Counted from the stretch's first letter, positions 8,938 to 18,219 are shown. The stretch: DNA of 57,082 nucleotides from an uncultured Prevotella sp. (GCA_900551055.1 URUK01000015.1:1-57082); one strand, 5' to 3'. A program made the numbers and translations. Notes: generated by a model from the letters alone, not told the origin.

Positions 8938-8964
8938 CAACACAGATTACAATCAACGACTGAC

Positions 8965-10464
8965 ATGAAAAGAAACTTATCGATGGTGAAAGCCATCCTG
9001 GCAGCCCTCATTTTGACGGGCATCGGATGCGCAAAGAGCACAGCCGCCGGCGCTGACAGGCCGAAACTGGTGGTTGGAATAGTGGTTGACCAGATGCGCT
9101 GGGACTACCTTTACCGTTACTACGACCTCTACGGCGAAGGCGGCTTCAGGCGGATGATGGCCGAAGGGTACAACTGCGAGAACACGATGATTAACTATGT
9201 GCCCACCGTAACAGCCGTAGGGCACACGTCGATCTTCACTGGCAGCGTGCCCGCCATCCACGGCATAGCCGGCAACGACTTCGTGAAGGACGGACGCATG
9301 GTGTACTGCTGCGAAGACCCGACGGTGAGCGGCGTGGGCACTGACGGCAAGGCAGGCTGCATGTCGCCGCGCAACATGCTCACGACGACCATAGGCGACG
9401 AGCTGAAAATAGCCACGGCTTTCAACGCCAAGGTGATAGGCGTGTCGCTGAAAGACCGCGCCGCCATTCTTCCGGCAGGCCATTCGGCCGACGCCGCATA
9501 CTGGATAGACAACGCAACGGGCAACTTCATAACAAGCACTTACTACATGAAGGAGCTGCCCGGATGGGTAAAGGCGTTCAACAAGAAGTACGGCGGGCGC
9601 GGCGAACGCGAAGTGTCATACTCTACATACGGCAACCTTATAACAGAAGAGATGGCGAAGGCCGCCATAGAGGGCGAGCAACTTGGCGCAGACCCGGTAA
9701 CAGACATGCTCACGGTAAGTTTCTCTGTTACCGACAAAGTGGGCCACGAGGTGGCTACGCACAGCCCCGAGATACAGAAAATATACGTAGACATAGACCA
9801 AAGGCTGGCCGACCTGTTCACATATCTTGACCAGAAGGTAGGCAAAGGACAGTACCTGGCCTTCCTCACAGCCGACCACGGCGCGGCCAACAACGTGCTC
9901 ATGCTTCAGGAACACGGCATACCGGCAGGCGGCTTCGTAGCCACAAAGGTTGCGCGCGAGCTTGACACGCACCTCAAGCAGAAGTTCGGCGCAAGCCAAA
10001 GCATCGTGGCTTGCATAAGCAACTACAAGGTGTTCTTCGACCACAAGGCCATAGCATCGATGCAGCTCGACCTCGACGACGTGAAGGAAGAGGCTGTCGA
10101 ATGGCTCAAACGCGACCCGCAGTACGCCTACGTAATAGACCTTGAACACGCGGCGACGGCCACCCTGCCCTCTGTAATAAAGGAACGCATCATAAACGGC
10201 TACCACCATAAGCGCAGCGGAGACATACAGATGGTGCTGAACCCGGCGAACTACGAGGTGGGCGAAGGCCCCATAGACCGCGGAACGACACACGGCGTAT
10301 GGAACCCGTATGACTCCCACATTCCGTTCCTGCTCATGGGATGGAACATAAAGCCCGGTTCGACCAACCGCCCGACGACAATCAACGACATAGCTGCCAC
10401 CGTCTGCGCACTAATCCATGTGCAGATGCCCAACGGATGCATAGGAAACGCGGTGATGAATTAA
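8965..10464 (+). CDS. pafA: PafA-like alkaline phosphatase / type I phosphodiesterase
   Basis: A 499-residue exported phosphatase of the alkaline-phosphatase superfamily. After a signal sequence (about 1-29, with Cys22 in a poor lipobox, LTGIGC) come the first metal site VVDQMRWDYL, a nucleophile region NYVPTVTAVGHTSIFTG (Thr near 81-83), TADHGAAN for the second metal site, and a C-terminal GTTHGVWNPYDSHIPFLLMG with metal-binding His. The superfamily includes monoesterases of the PafA type and diesterases; the Thr nucleophile and C-terminal block favour PafA. It would release phosphate from organic phosphates in the periplasm. It sits next to another secreted phosphoesterase, suggesting phosphate scavenging, though each gene has its own -7 element. 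Confidence 0.82.
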   Translation: MKRNLSMVKAILAALILTGIGCAKSTAAGADRPKLVVGIVVDQMRWDYLYRYYDLYGEGGFRRMMAEGYNCENTMINYVPTVTAVGHTSIFTGSVPAIHGIAGNDFVKDGRMVYCCEDPTVSGVGTDGKAGCMSPRNMLTTTIGDELKIATAFNAKVIGVSLKDRAAILPAGHSADAAYWIDNATGNFITSTYYMKELPGWVKAFNKKYGGRGEREVSYSTYGNLITEEMAKAAIEGEQLGADPVTDMLTVSFSVTDKVGHEVATHSPEIQKIYVDIDQRLADLFTYLDQKVGKGQYLAFLTADHGAANNVLMLQEHGIPAGGFVATKVARELDTHLKQKFGASQSIVACISNYKVFFDHKAIASMQLDLDDVKEEAVEWLKRDPQYAYVIDLEHAATATLPSVIKERIINGYHHKRSGDIQMVLNPANYEVGEGPIDRGTTHGVWNPYDSHIPFLLMGWNIKPGSTNRPTTINDIAATVCALIHVQMPNGCIGNAVMN

Positions 10465-10565
10465 GAGTTAAGAGTTGAGAATTAAGAAAACATGACTTGC
10501 CGATACGCGCAAGGCTAAGCGTACAAAGCATATTTTCTTAATTCTTAACTCTTAACTCTTAATTT
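10460..10565. repeat. Heptad-type long inverted repeat (copy 2)
   Basis: The left arm starts at the pafA stop codon and the right arm ends near 10565; both are built on TAAGAGT/TAAGAAT words. The inner parts differ from other copies. It probably forms the 3' hairpin of the pafA transcript. Confidence 0.75.
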
Positions 10566-10632
10566 TTCATTTAACCGTAATTCATTTTGTTTTATCAGTA
10601 AATAAGGTACACGGTTTGTCACCGTTTTTGTG

Positions 10633-10640
10633 TAATTTTG
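10633..10640 (+). promoter_or_regulatory. -7 element before the DUF3737 gene
   Basis: TAATTTTG fits TAnnTTTG and lies 31 nt before the ATG. A TTTG at 10615-10618 is only 14 nt away, so the -33 part is uncertain. Confidence 0.45.
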
Positions 10641-10671
10641 CCGCAGAAAACAAAACAAAAGGCAAAAAGAT

Positions 10672-11517
10672 ATGAAACTGATAACTAACACAGAGTTCGG
10701 CGGTGAGCGTCCGCTCTTCGCTTCGCACGACCTTCACATCGACAACGTAACCATCCGCGAGGGCGAGTCGGCAATCAAGGAGTGCAGCAACATCGTTGCA
10801 ACCAACTGCCGCTTTGAGGGCAACTACCCCTTCTGGCACGTGCACGGCTTCACCATAAAGGACTGTTACTTCGCCGTTGGAGGCCGCTCCGCCCTATGGT
10901 ATTGCGACCACCTGAAGATGCAGGACACCGTTATCGACGCCCCAAAGATGTTCCGCGAAATGAACGACATCGACATTGAGAACGTAGAAATGAACGATGC
11001 CGACGAGGTGTTCTGGCGCTGCAACCGCATAAACGTCAAGAACCTGAAGCTCCACGGAGGCACTTACCCCTTCATGTTCAGCACCGACATCCGCGTTGAC
11101 GGACTTGAAAGCGACAGCAAGTACGTGTTCCAGTACGTCAAGAACGTGGAAATCCACAACGCCAAAATCACTACAAAGGACGCTTTCTGGGAAGTGGAGA
11201 ACGTCACGATATACGACTCCGAGCTTAACGGAGAGTACCTCGGATGGCATTCGAAGAACCTCCGCTTGGTCAATTGCCACATCTCCGGCGAGCAGCCTTT
11301 GTGCTATGCGCACGACCTGAAGCTTGAGAACTGCACCTTCGACGCGGCCTGTGACCGCGCATTCGAGTACTCAACGCTCGACGCCGACATACGGGGCGCA
11401 ATCACGAACATCAAGAACCCCATGTCGGGACGCATCGTGGCAGACTCCATCGGCTCGATAACCATCGACGAAAACATCAAGGCTCCGGCCGACTGTGAAA
11501 TCAAAACGAGAAATTAA
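10672..11517 (+). CDS. DUF3737 family protein (predicted beta-helix)
   Basis: A 281-residue DUF3737-family protein. The N-terminus (NTEFGGERPLFASHDLHIDN) is the family signature. The rest is a series of short segments of about 20 residues with regular Asn/Asp and hydrophobic residues (for example NVTIREGESAIKECSNI), as expected for a right-handed parallel beta-helix. There is no signal peptide, so it should be cytoplasmic. The function of the family is unknown to me. The gene stands alone between its own -7 element and a 3' inverted repeat. Confidence 0.85.
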   Translation: MKLITNTEFGGERPLFASHDLHIDNVTIREGESAIKECSNIVATNCRFEGNYPFWHVHGFTIKDCYFAVGGRSALWYCDHLKMQDTVIDAPKMFREMNDIDIENVEMNDADEVFWRCNRINVKNLKLHGGTYPFMFSTDIRVDGLESDSKYVFQYVKNVEIHNAKITTKDAFWEVENVTIYDSELNGEYLGWHSKNLRLVNCHISGEQPLCYAHDLKLENCTFDAACDRAFEYSTLDADIRGAITNIKNPMSGRIVADSIGSITIDENIKAPADCEIKTRN

Positions 11518-11603
11518 GAATTAAGAGTTAAGAATTAAGAAAATAGGCCTTGTCAATCGAGTAATGGTATTTTTCTTAATTCTTAACTCTTAATTCTTAA
11601 TTA
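11512..11603. repeat. Heptad-type long inverted repeat (copy 3)
   Basis: The TAAGAAT/TAAGAGT heptad arm begins at the DUF3737 stop codon and its complement ends at about 11603, just before the EamA gene. The loop-side sequences differ from the other copies. Confidence 0.8.
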
Positions 11604-11613
11604 AACAGCTTCC

Positions 11614-12504
11614 ATGCAGGTCTTCATCGCCTACTTCCTAATCTACGTTGTGTGGGGTTCCACCTATTATTTCATAGGTGTCTGCCTGCGCGACATGCCG
11701 CCGTTCGCACTCGGTGCAGTGCGCTTTGTCACGGCAGGAGGACTGCTCCTGGCGCTTTGCCGACTGCGAGGCGAACGGCTGTTCAAGCCCAAACTGATAT
11801 TGAAGTCTGCCGTCAGCGGCATCATCCTGCTGTTTGTCGACCAGGCGGTAATCATGTTCGCGCAGCGGTTTGTAAGCAGCAGCCTCGTAGCAATCATAGC
11901 TTCCTCGACGGCAGTATGGATTATGCTGCTCGACGTTCCTATGTGGCGGCACAACTTCAAGAGCCTTTCAACGGTCATGGGAGTGGTGCTTGGCGTGGTG
12001 GGAGTCGGCCTGCTGTACGTCGAACAGCTGCTTGCCGACGGGCGGACGGGCGCACATGCCGAGTACGGAGTACTGCTCCTTGTTGGCGGATGCGTGTCGT
12101 GGGCGTGCGGAACTCTGTACTCCAAGTACCGGTGTTCTGCCGAAGAAGACAGCGGCGGACTGGCCGGCGCGGCGTGGCAGATGGTTTCCGCCGGCGCAGT
12201 TTTCGCCCTTTGCGCCTGCATGACGGGAAGTTTCGCCGAGACAGACGTGCGCTCCGTGTCAACAGCCACATGGCTCTCGCTGGCTTACCTGATAACGTTC
12301 GGCTCGCTGATGGCCTACACCGCATACGTATGGCTGCTCAAAGTGCGCCCCGCAACGGAAGTGGCTACCCACGCATACGTCAACCCCGTAGTGGCCGTAG
12401 CCATCGGAGCGGGCATCGGCGGAGAAGAAGTTACGGCGGTGCAGATGGCCGGACTGGCCGTAATACTGCTCAGTGTGATGAGCGTCAACAAAAGAAAGAA
12501 ATGA
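11614..12504 (+). CDS. EamA-family (DMT) transporter
   Basis: A 296-residue inner-membrane protein of the drug/metabolite transporter superfamily with about ten hydrophobic helices in two EamA repeats (about 5-135 and 150-290). The first helix, YFLIYVVWGSTYYFIG, carries the family WGSTY signature, and the second repeat holds the typical AYTAYVWLLK and PVVAVAIG segments. Members export small metabolites such as amino acids or take up nutrients; the substrate here cannot be predicted. The stop codon overlaps the ATG of the DUF418 gene by 4 nt, so the two are translationally coupled. Confidence 0.85.
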   Translation: MQVFIAYFLIYVVWGSTYYFIGVCLRDMPPFALGAVRFVTAGGLLLALCRLRGERLFKPKLILKSAVSGIILLFVDQAVIMFAQRFVSSSLVAIIASSTAVWIMLLDVPMWRHNFKSLSTVMGVVLGVVGVGLLYVEQLLADGRTGAHAEYGVLLLVGGCVSWACGTLYSKYRCSAEEDSGGLAGAAWQMVSAGAVFALCACMTGSFAETDVRSVSTATWLSLAYLITFGSLMAYTAYVWLLKVRPATEVATHAYVNPVVAVAIGAGIGGEEVTAVQMAGLAVILLSVMSVNKRKK

Positions 12505-13736
12505 ACAAAAACAACCTCTCGCCCGTAAAACCTTCCGAGCGTTACGTCATTCTGGACGCTTTGAGGGGTTTTGCGCTTATCGGCATCATCCTTGCCAACT
12601 ACCCTGAGTTTTCCCTTTACACATTCCAGCCCGACGAAGTGGCCGCCGCAATGCCCACGGCAGGCATCGACCGTGCGGTCAGGTTCTTGCAATACGTCTT
12701 CGTTGACGGCAAGTTCTATACCCTGTTCTCGCTGCTTTTCGGCATCGGCTTCTCAATAATCATAAGCCATGCGCAGGCCAAGGGCGTGGCCGGTTTCCGC
12801 CTGTTTTACCGCCGCATGGCCGTGTTGATGCTCATAGGCTTCGTCCATCTGATGTTCATCTGGAGCGGAGACATACTCATGTTGTACGCCCTTATGGGCA
12901 TGGCGCTGCCCCTTTTCAGGCACGCAAGCGACCGCTCGCTGCTCCGCTGGGCTGTGTTTTTCCTGCTGTTGCCGGTCGTTGTCGATGTTTGCACAGGGCT
13001 TTCGGGCGTCAGCCTGTCAGCCCCGGCGGTGCGCGCACAGTGGCATTATTGCCGGATGTACGGCATAACGGAGGAGAACTTCGGCTATTGGCTGCGCGAT
13101 GCCGACACATATAAAGAGGTGTTCCAGTTCCTCGTGCAGGGTGCATTGGTGCGAGTGCAGGAGTTTGTCGACGGCAACCGCTACTTCAAGGTTATGGGAC
13201 TGTTCATCATCGGCTTTTATATCGGGCGGAGGAAGCTCTATGCCGACCTTGCCGCCCACCGCCGGTTGCTGCGCCGCGTGTCGCATACGGGCTTCGCAAT
13301 AGGCCTTCCGCTGTCGGTGGTTTACGCCTACAGTGCCGTCAACGGCCATCCTTTCGGCCTGGCAGGCCACTCCGTGCTGTACCTCGTAAGCGTCTATCCG
13401 CTCGGCTTCGCATACATGGCCGGGCTGTGCCTGCTGTTCCTCAAGAGCAAGGACGGCAGCGTGTGGCGCTGGCTGGCGGCACCGGGCAGGATGGCGCTGA
13501 CCAACTATATCGGCCAGTCAGTCATCGGAATGCTGCTCTTTTACGGCACAGGCTTCGCCCTCGGGGCAAGCGTCGGCCTGTCAACCACCGAAGCGATAGC
13601 CCTCTGCGTGTTCCTTTTCCAGATGCTGTTCAGCCGCCTTTGGCTCGCCTGCTGCCAGTTCGGGCCGTTGGAATGGATATGGCGGATGCTTAATTACGGC
13701 AGGACTTTCCGCCTGTTTAAGAAACAAACAAGTTAA
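12501..13736 (+). CDS. DUF418 family membrane protein
   Basis: A 411-residue multi-helix membrane protein. The N-terminus has LDALRGFALIGIILANY, the DALRG motif of DUF418/acyltransferase-3-like proteins, and the C-terminal half (about 230-400) is the DUF418 domain with MALTNYIGQSVIGMLLF and GPLEWIWRMLNYG. The open frame runs much further upstream (to 11652) but overlaps the EamA gene out of frame; the ATG at 12501, overlapping the EamA stop, is the real start. The exact reaction is unknown; relatives are suspected to move or modify acyl or sugar groups at the membrane. Confidence 0.85.
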   Translation: MNKNNLSPVKPSERYVILDALRGFALIGIILANYPEFSLYTFQPDEVAAAMPTAGIDRAVRFLQYVFVDGKFYTLFSLLFGIGFSIIISHAQAKGVAGFRLFYRRMAVLMLIGFVHLMFIWSGDILMLYALMGMALPLFRHASDRSLLRWAVFFLLLPVVVDVCTGLSGVSLSAPAVRAQWHYCRMYGITEENFGYWLRDADTYKEVFQFLVQGALVRVQEFVDGNRYFKVMGLFIIGFYIGRRKLYADLAAHRRLLRRVSHTGFAIGLPLSVVYAYSAVNGHPFGLAGHSVLYLVSVYPLGFAYMAGLCLLFLKSKDGSVWRWLAAPGRMALTNYIGQSVIGMLLFYGTGFALGASVGLSTTEAIALCVFLFQMLFSRLWLACCQFGPLEWIWRMLNYGRTFRLFKKQTS

Positions 13737-13836
13737 GAATTAAGAATTAAGAGTTAAGAAAATATGCCTTTTCAAATAGCTGATAAACATCCAGCAAAGC
13801 ATATTTTCTTAATTCTTAACTCTTAATTCTTAACTT
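13733..13836. repeat. Heptad-type long inverted repeat (copy 4)
   Basis: Complementary arms lie at about 13734-13768 and 13799-13836. The inner parts ATATGC and GCATAT match each other but differ from other copies. It lies between the convergent DUF418 and tlpA genes and overlaps both stop codons, so it probably serves as a two-way terminator. Confidence 0.82.
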
Positions 13837-14377
13837 AAAAATCCGTTTCCTCAAGCCTTTTCTCAACGTCGTCAACGTAGATTGTCGCCAAGTCGATGCG
13901 CCCTTGAGGGTCGATAAGGTAGAACGTCGGGGTCCAGTCGATGTGATACGCCGTGCCTACAGGGCTTTCGCTGGCCGTCGTCTGCTCACGGTGCTGCATC
14001 CATCCGAGGCCGTTTTCCTCGATGTATGCGCGCCACTCGTCCTCGTTCTGGTCGAAGGAAACGCCCAAGACTACAAGTCCGCGCGGCGCGTATGTATCGT
14101 AAATGCGCTTCATGTCGGGCGTAACGTCGCGGCAGTCGCCGCAGGTCGAACGCCAGAACTCTATCAGAACGTAGCTGCCACGCAGCCCGGCGAGCGCAAT
14201 GCCGTCAGGATATTCGTCGGTTATTATCGTAAAGTCTGGCGCAACCTCGCCCGCCTGCAACAGCCTCTCGCCGTAATCGGTATCGTCCTCGCCGCCAATC
14301 GTACAGGCCGACAGCAGCCCGGCCATCATCAGCAGGGGCAGCAGCATGCCCCGGAAAAAAACATGTATCTTCATCAT
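13835..14377 (-). CDS. TlpA-like thioredoxin-fold lipoprotein
   Basis: A 180-residue thiol-disulfide oxidoreductase of the TlpA/ResA type. A signal peptide ends in a lipobox, LLSAC with Cys25, so it should be a membrane-anchored lipoprotein. The thioredoxin domain (about 45-175) carries the redox motif CGDC at 79-82 (FWRSTCGDC) and the cis-Pro segment WTPTFYLID. It probably reduces or exchanges disulfides in exported proteins. The frame extends to 14758 without a credible start; ATG 14377 directly precedes the signal peptide and lies downstream of a minus-strand promoter at 14442-14473. The adjacent ATG 14374 is equally possible. Confidence 0.83.
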   Translation of the reverse strand: MMKIHVFFRGMLLPLLMMAGLLSACTIGGEDDTDYGERLLQAGEVAPDFTIITDEYPDGIALAGLRGSYVLIEFWRSTCGDCRDVTPDMKRIYDTYAPRGLVVLGVSFDQNEDEWRAYIEENGLGWMQHREQTTASESPVGTAYHIDWTPTFYLIDPQGRIDLATIYVDDVEKRLEETDF

Positions 14378-14441
14378 TACCGGTAGATTAATCATTGAAG
14401 TCCCTGCTCCGCGCGTCCAGACAGCGGCCACAGAAGCATTG

Positions 14442-14473
14442 CAAATATACTGTTTTAAGGCCGTTCCTGCAAC
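14442..14473 (-). promoter_or_regulatory. Minus-strand promoter for the TlpA-like gene
   Basis: Read on the minus strand: GTTG (14473-14470), a 20-nt spacer, then TATATTTG (14449-14442). This is close to the TTTG / TAnnTTTG consensus. The leader would be about 60 nt. Confidence 0.55.
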
Positions 14474-14550
14474 TTTCGGGCGGTAAAAAATGACAAATGC
14501 GACAATAGCCGCAGCCTGCCGCGTAACCCACTGACAGTCAACGCCTTTCC

Positions 14551-14638
14551 AAAAGGCCGTCTTTTGGCGTGCAAAAGGCCACGTTTTACACGCTAAAAGA
14601 GCACCTTTTGCAATGCGAAAGGCCACCTCTTGCAAAAC
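14551..14638. repeat. 4 x 22-nt repeat array (copy 4)
   Basis: Units start at 14551, 14573, 14595 and 14617. The tail motif appears on the left in reverse (ACTGACAGTCAACG at about 14530-14543), so this copy points towards the minus strand. It occupies the 387-nt divergent gap between the tlpA-like gene and nhaD, which otherwise holds only the two promoters. Confidence 0.85.
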
Positions 14639-14713
14639 GTCCAGCAAAAAGGCGCCATACATATAAATGTTGTTAAATAATCGGTTGATACCTTTACATT
14701 CGAGAATTATTAC

Positions 14714-14721
14714 TAATTTTG
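14714..14721 (+). promoter_or_regulatory. -7 element before nhaD
   Basis: TAATTTTG fits TAnnTTTG, 43 nt before the nhaD ATG. No TTTG box at standard distance is clear. Confidence 0.45.
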
Positions 14722-14764
14722 CAAACTGGATATTGCAATTTACTAATCTTAAAAACAAACTTAA

Positions 14765-16105
14765 ATGTCAACTTTAACACTAACAATCGTTGTGGTATTC
14801 ATCATCGGATACCTGTGCATCGCCTTGGAGACGCTTACCAAGGTGAACAAGGCCGCCGTGGCGCTGCTGATGCTCGTGGCGTGCTGGACCCTCTACATGT
14901 TCGACCCGGGTAACTTCCCGGCCGAAATCACCGCCGACGGCATAGCGGCATACGCCAGCTCTGTAATCGAAGGCCACCTCGGCAGCACCGCCACCACGCT
15001 GTTCTTCCTCATGGGAGCGATGACAATAGTCGAGATGGTTGACCAGAACGGAGGCTTCAACTTCGTGCGCGACATGATGAAGACCAAGAGCAAGAAGGCC
15101 CTTCTGTGGCGAATAACCATCCTGACGTTCTTCCTCTCGGCCATACTCGATAACATGACCACGGCCATCGTCATGGTGATGATACTCCGCAAGCTGATAG
15201 ATGACCGCAAAGACCGCCTTATCTACGCATCGCTCATCATCATAGCGGCCAACTCGGGAGGCGCTTTCTCGCCCATAGGCGACGTAACCACCATTATGCT
15301 TTGGAACAAGGGGCTGATTACCGCGGCAGGGGTCATCAAGGAACTGTTTATCCCCTCGCTCATATCCATCGCAATACCGGCCTACATCCTGTCGTTCTCG
15401 CTCAAAGGAAACATCGCGGGCAACACGGAACTCGGCGTGGAGACGGTACACAACGACTTCACCGACGGCCAGCGCAAGGCCGTGTTCTGGCTCGGTGTAG
15501 GCGGCCTGATATTCGTTCCTATCTTCAAGTCTATAACCCACCTGCCCCCGTTCGTGGGCATACTCCTCGTGCTTGGAGTGCTTTGGACGGCAACAGAACT
15601 GTTTTACCGCAACGTACATGAGGACAACAGTGGCATGCAGAAGCGCGTCACCAACATAATATCACGCATCGACATGGGCACAATCCTCTTCTTCCTCGGC
15701 ATCCTGATGGCCGTTTCATGCTTGCAGGAAATAGGCGTACTGGCCGCTCTCGGCGAGGGGCTCAACGTGGCATTCGACGGCAACCACTACCTCGTGACCG
15801 GCCTCATCGGCGTGCTGTCGAGCATCATCGACAACGTTCCACTCGTTGCCGGGTGCATGGGCATGTACCCGATGGCAGCCGTAGGCGACATGGCGCAGGA
15901 TGGAATATTCTGGCAACTGTTGGCCTATTGCGCCGGTGTCGGCGGCTCAATGCTCATCATCGGCTCGGCAGCCGGTGTCGTGGTGATGGGATTGGAGAAG
16001 ATAACCTTCGGCTGGTACATGAAGCGCATATCGTGGATTGCCTTCATAGGCTACATCGCCGGCATCCTGGCTTACTGGGTTGAGAAGGCGGTAATAGGGC
16101 TGTGA
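14765..16105 (+). CDS. nhaD: NhaD-type Na+/H+ antiporter
   Basis: A 446-residue inner-membrane antiporter of the NhaD/arsenite-permease (IT) superfamily, with eleven to thirteen hydrophobic segments. Diagnostic blocks are LDNMTTAIVMVMILRKLI (about 125-145) and NSGGAFSPIGDVTTIMLW (about 160-178); their Asp and Thr residues are implicated in ion transport in the family. A second conserved half has SSIIDNVPLVAGCMGMY. It exchanges sodium (or lithium) for protons and helps with salt and pH stress. It is single, with its own -7 element, and ends at a strong bidirectional terminator. Confidence 0.92.
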   Translation: MSTLTLTIVVVFIIGYLCIALETLTKVNKAAVALLMLVACWTLYMFDPGNFPAEITADGIAAYASSVIEGHLGSTATTLFFLMGAMTIVEMVDQNGGFNFVRDMMKTKSKKALLWRITILTFFLSAILDNMTTAIVMVMILRKLIDDRKDRLIYASLIIIAANSGGAFSPIGDVTTIMLWNKGLITAAGVIKELFIPSLISIAIPAYILSFSLKGNIAGNTELGVETVHNDFTDGQRKAVFWLGVGGLIFVPIFKSITHLPPFVGILLVLGVLWTATELFYRNVHEDNSGMQKRVTNIISRIDMGTILFFLGILMAVSCLQEIGVLAALGEGLNVAFDGNHYLVTGLIGVLSSIIDNVPLVAGCMGMYPMAAVGDMAQDGIFWQLLAYCAGVGGSMLIIGSAAGVVVMGLEKITFGWYMKRISWIAFIGYIAGILAYWVEKAVIGL

Positions 16106-16106
16106 G

Positions 16107-16171
16107 CATCCTCAAAAACATACGGGGGCGTAGTGCTTGATGCGTTACGCCCCCGTATGTTTTTGAGGATG
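16107..16171. terminator. Strong bidirectional terminator
   Basis: Two perfectly complementary 26-nt arms (16107-16132 and 16146-16171) surround a 13-nt loop. The arms are GC-rich near the loop (ACGGGGGCGTA) and carry A5 / T5 runs towards the outside. The convergent placement between nhaD and the GNAT gene fits termination from both sides. Confidence 0.9.
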
Positions 16172-16181
16172 AGGAGTTGAA

Positions 16182-16754
16182 CTACTTAAATATATACTGC
16201 ATGTGCTTCATTGCGTGGCCGCCCCAAGAGGCGTCTCCTACGGTCTTGAAGCCCAAACGGGTGTACAGTTTCTCGGCTTTAGGGTTGCCGGTGTCAACAA
16301 GCAGGCCCGCTGCGGGCAGCCCCATGCCGCGCGCCTTTTCGACGGTAGCCTTGAGCAAGGCCGTAGCTATGCCCTTGCCACGGCAACTTTCAGGCACTGC
16401 AATGCTGTCGATATACAACTCTCCGGCCTGCGTCTCGTCGGGCATCGAACTGAAGTCGCGCCCGAAATTCTCCTTTGCGGCATCGACAAAAGCCTTGCGC
16501 AGCTCGTGCAGACGCGCCCCGTCGTATGACACGCAGGCACCGCACAGGCCGCCGTCCTCGTCGATGGCGACGAGAGTGTTCAAGTAACTGTATTGTGACT
16601 TGTCTGATAATACCAACGATGTCATCACACGCTCGAAGTCGTCAAGCGTATGCTCAGGCCCTGTGAAGTAGCGGCAGCAGTCGTAGTTCATGGCCTGCAT
16701 GATAAGCCTTGCTATCGACAAGGCCTGAAAATCTTGTGCGTTTTGTATTTCCAT
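16182..16754 (-). CDS. GNAT-family N-acetyltransferase
   Basis: A 190-residue GNAT-fold acetyltransferase. The acetyl-CoA loop is visible as ESCRGKGIATALLKATVEKA (about residues 118-137, an R-x-x-G-x-G/A pattern), followed by the family end motif GNPKAEKLYTRLGF. The substrate could be an amino group on a small molecule or protein; nothing in the context narrows it. The gene is single and converges with nhaD. Confidence 0.85.
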   Translation of the reverse strand: MEIQNAQDFQALSIARLIMQAMNYDCCRYFTGPEHTLDDFERVMTSLVLSDKSQYSYLNTLVAIDEDGGLCGACVSYDGARLHELRKAFVDAAKENFGRDFSSMPDETQAGELYIDSIAVPESCRGKGIATALLKATVEKARGMGLPAAGLLVDTGNPKAEKLYTRLGFKTVGDASWGGHAMKHMQYIFK

Positions 16755-16831
16755 AGAATTTTATTAGTTAATAAATAAGAACTTGTTGAATTAAAAACCA
16801 AAAGTTAAGAACCGTAGGTCTGCGCCCAACA

Positions 16832-16883
16832 AATTAAGAAAACTACCTTTGCCGGATAAGCAGCAAGGGTAGTTTTCTTAATT
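16832..16883. repeat. Heptad-type inverted repeat (copy 5, shortened)
   Basis: Arms of 21 nt (16832-16852 and 16863-16883) match with one mismatch. The outer parts (from about 16795 and to 16904) are degenerate. It lies just after the stop of the CorC-like gene, as expected for a 3' hairpin. Confidence 0.75.
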
Positions 16884-16902
16884 ATTGACTATTAATCCTT
16901 AA

Positions 16903-18192
16903 CTATTCCTTGCTTTCTTCCTTCATCGTTACGAGCACCTTGTCGATGCGCACGCCGTCCATGTCGACGATTTCGAAGTCAAAGCAGTTCCACTCCGTGC
17001 GCTCGCCGGCCTGCGGTATGTGCTTAAGCTGCTCGATGATGAGCCCGGCCAGAGTGTTGTAGTCTTGCTGTTCGTTGTCGTAAAGGTCTTCCTTGTCGAA
17101 GTATGAAAGGAAGTCGTAGAACGAGCATTGGCCGTCGACGAGCCATCCTTCAGAGCCTTCGCGCTTCACTATTTCAGGGTCTTCGGCAACCTCGTCGATT
17201 GTTCCGACAAGGCCTTCGAGTATGTCGCGCAAGGTGACAATGCCCTGGAAACTGCCGAACTCGTCGCAGATGAACGCCTGCGTAAGGCGCTTTTCCTTCA
17301 TCTGTTCGAGGGCTTTGTATACGCTCATGTTCTCGTAGAAGTAGACTGCCGGGTGCATAAGCGCCTTCAGGTCGGGCGTATCGCCGTCGAGGCGGAAGAG
17401 CAAATCCTTCAAGAGCACGACTCCGAGGATGTTGTCAATGCCGCGGTCGATTAGCGGATAAGCCTCGTACAGGTTCTCGTTGAGCACCTGCTTGATTTCG
17501 TCTTTCGTCATGCTGACGTCGAGTGTCACGACATCAGAGCGGTGGGTCATTATCGAATCAACGGTCAGGTCGCCGAGCATGAACACGCGCTCGACGATGT
17601 CCTGCTCTACCTCCTGCACTTCGCCGTCCTCCTTGCCTTCCTGGACTATCGACTTGATGTCCTCCTCGGTGACCTTCGTCTCGGCGTCCTTAACGCCAAG
17701 GAGGTTGACCATTGCTTCCGTGCTCTTGGACAAAATCCACACGAATGGGCTGGCTATTACCGACAATATGTGCATAGGCCGGGCTATGACCTTAGCCACA
17801 CGCTCGGCAACGCTCATGCCGATGCGCTTGGGGACAAGTTCTCCGAACACTATGGTAAGGTAAGTAACGATGATGACTATCAGCCCCTGCGCCATCGGAT
17901 AAGCCCAACGCTCGGGCATGCCAAAACTCTCGAACACATCGGAAAACCTACCGGAGAGCGACGCTCCGGAATAAATACCGGTCAGAATGCCTATAAGTGT
18001 GATGCCTATCTGCACCGTGGAAAGGAAGCGGTCGGGATCGTTGGCCAAGCGAAGAGCCGCCTTTGCCCCCCTGCTGCCCTTCTTCTCGTCGTTGGATAAA
18101 GTAGTTTTTCTTGCTTGAATTACCGCTATTTCTGACATGGCGAATATGCCGTTGAACAGTATCAATAGCAGTATTATTAAAATTTCGTCCAT
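16903..18192 (-). CDS. CBS/CorC-domain membrane protein (GldE/HlyC-CorC family)
   Basis: A 429-residue protein with an N-terminal DUF21 domain of four hydrophobic helices (about 1-190), two CBS domains (about 205-330; segments MTHRSDVVTLDVS and ALEQMKEKRLTQAFICDEFG) and a C-terminal CorC/HlyC domain (about 345-429). The family includes magnesium/cobalt exporters and the Bacteroidetes gliding protein GldE; a gliding role is not implied. The frame opens at 18249, but ATG 18192 starts the DUF21 helix and lies 28 nt after a consensus promoter that the longer start would overlap. Confidence 0.87.
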   Translation of the reverse strand: MDEILIILLLILFNGIFAMSEIAVIQARKTTLSNDEKKGSRGAKAALRLANDPDRFLSTVQIGITLIGILTGIYSGASLSGRFSDVFESFGMPERWAYPMAQGLIVIIVTYLTIVFGELVPKRIGMSVAERVAKVIARPMHILSVIASPFVWILSKSTEAMVNLLGVKDAETKVTEEDIKSIVQEGKEDGEVQEVEQDIVERVFMLGDLTVDSIMTHRSDVVTLDVSMTKDEIKQVLNENLYEAYPLIDRGIDNILGVVLLKDLLFRLDGDTPDLKALMHPAVYFYENMSVYKALEQMKEKRLTQAFICDEFGSFQGIVTLRDILEGLVGTIDEVAEDPEIVKREGSEGWLVDGQCSFYDFLSYFDKEDLYDNEQQDYNTLAGLIIEQLKHIPQAGERTEWNCFDFEIVDMDGVRIDKVLVTMKEESKE

Positions 18193-18219
18193 TAATGGTT
18201 GCACATCTTGTTTCCGATG

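Noticed and set aside
11652..12500. In-frame extension of the DUF418 gene to 694 residues
   Set aside because: It overlaps the EamA gene out of frame and reads as Arg-rich nonsense; the ATG at 12501 with the 4-nt overlap is the real start.
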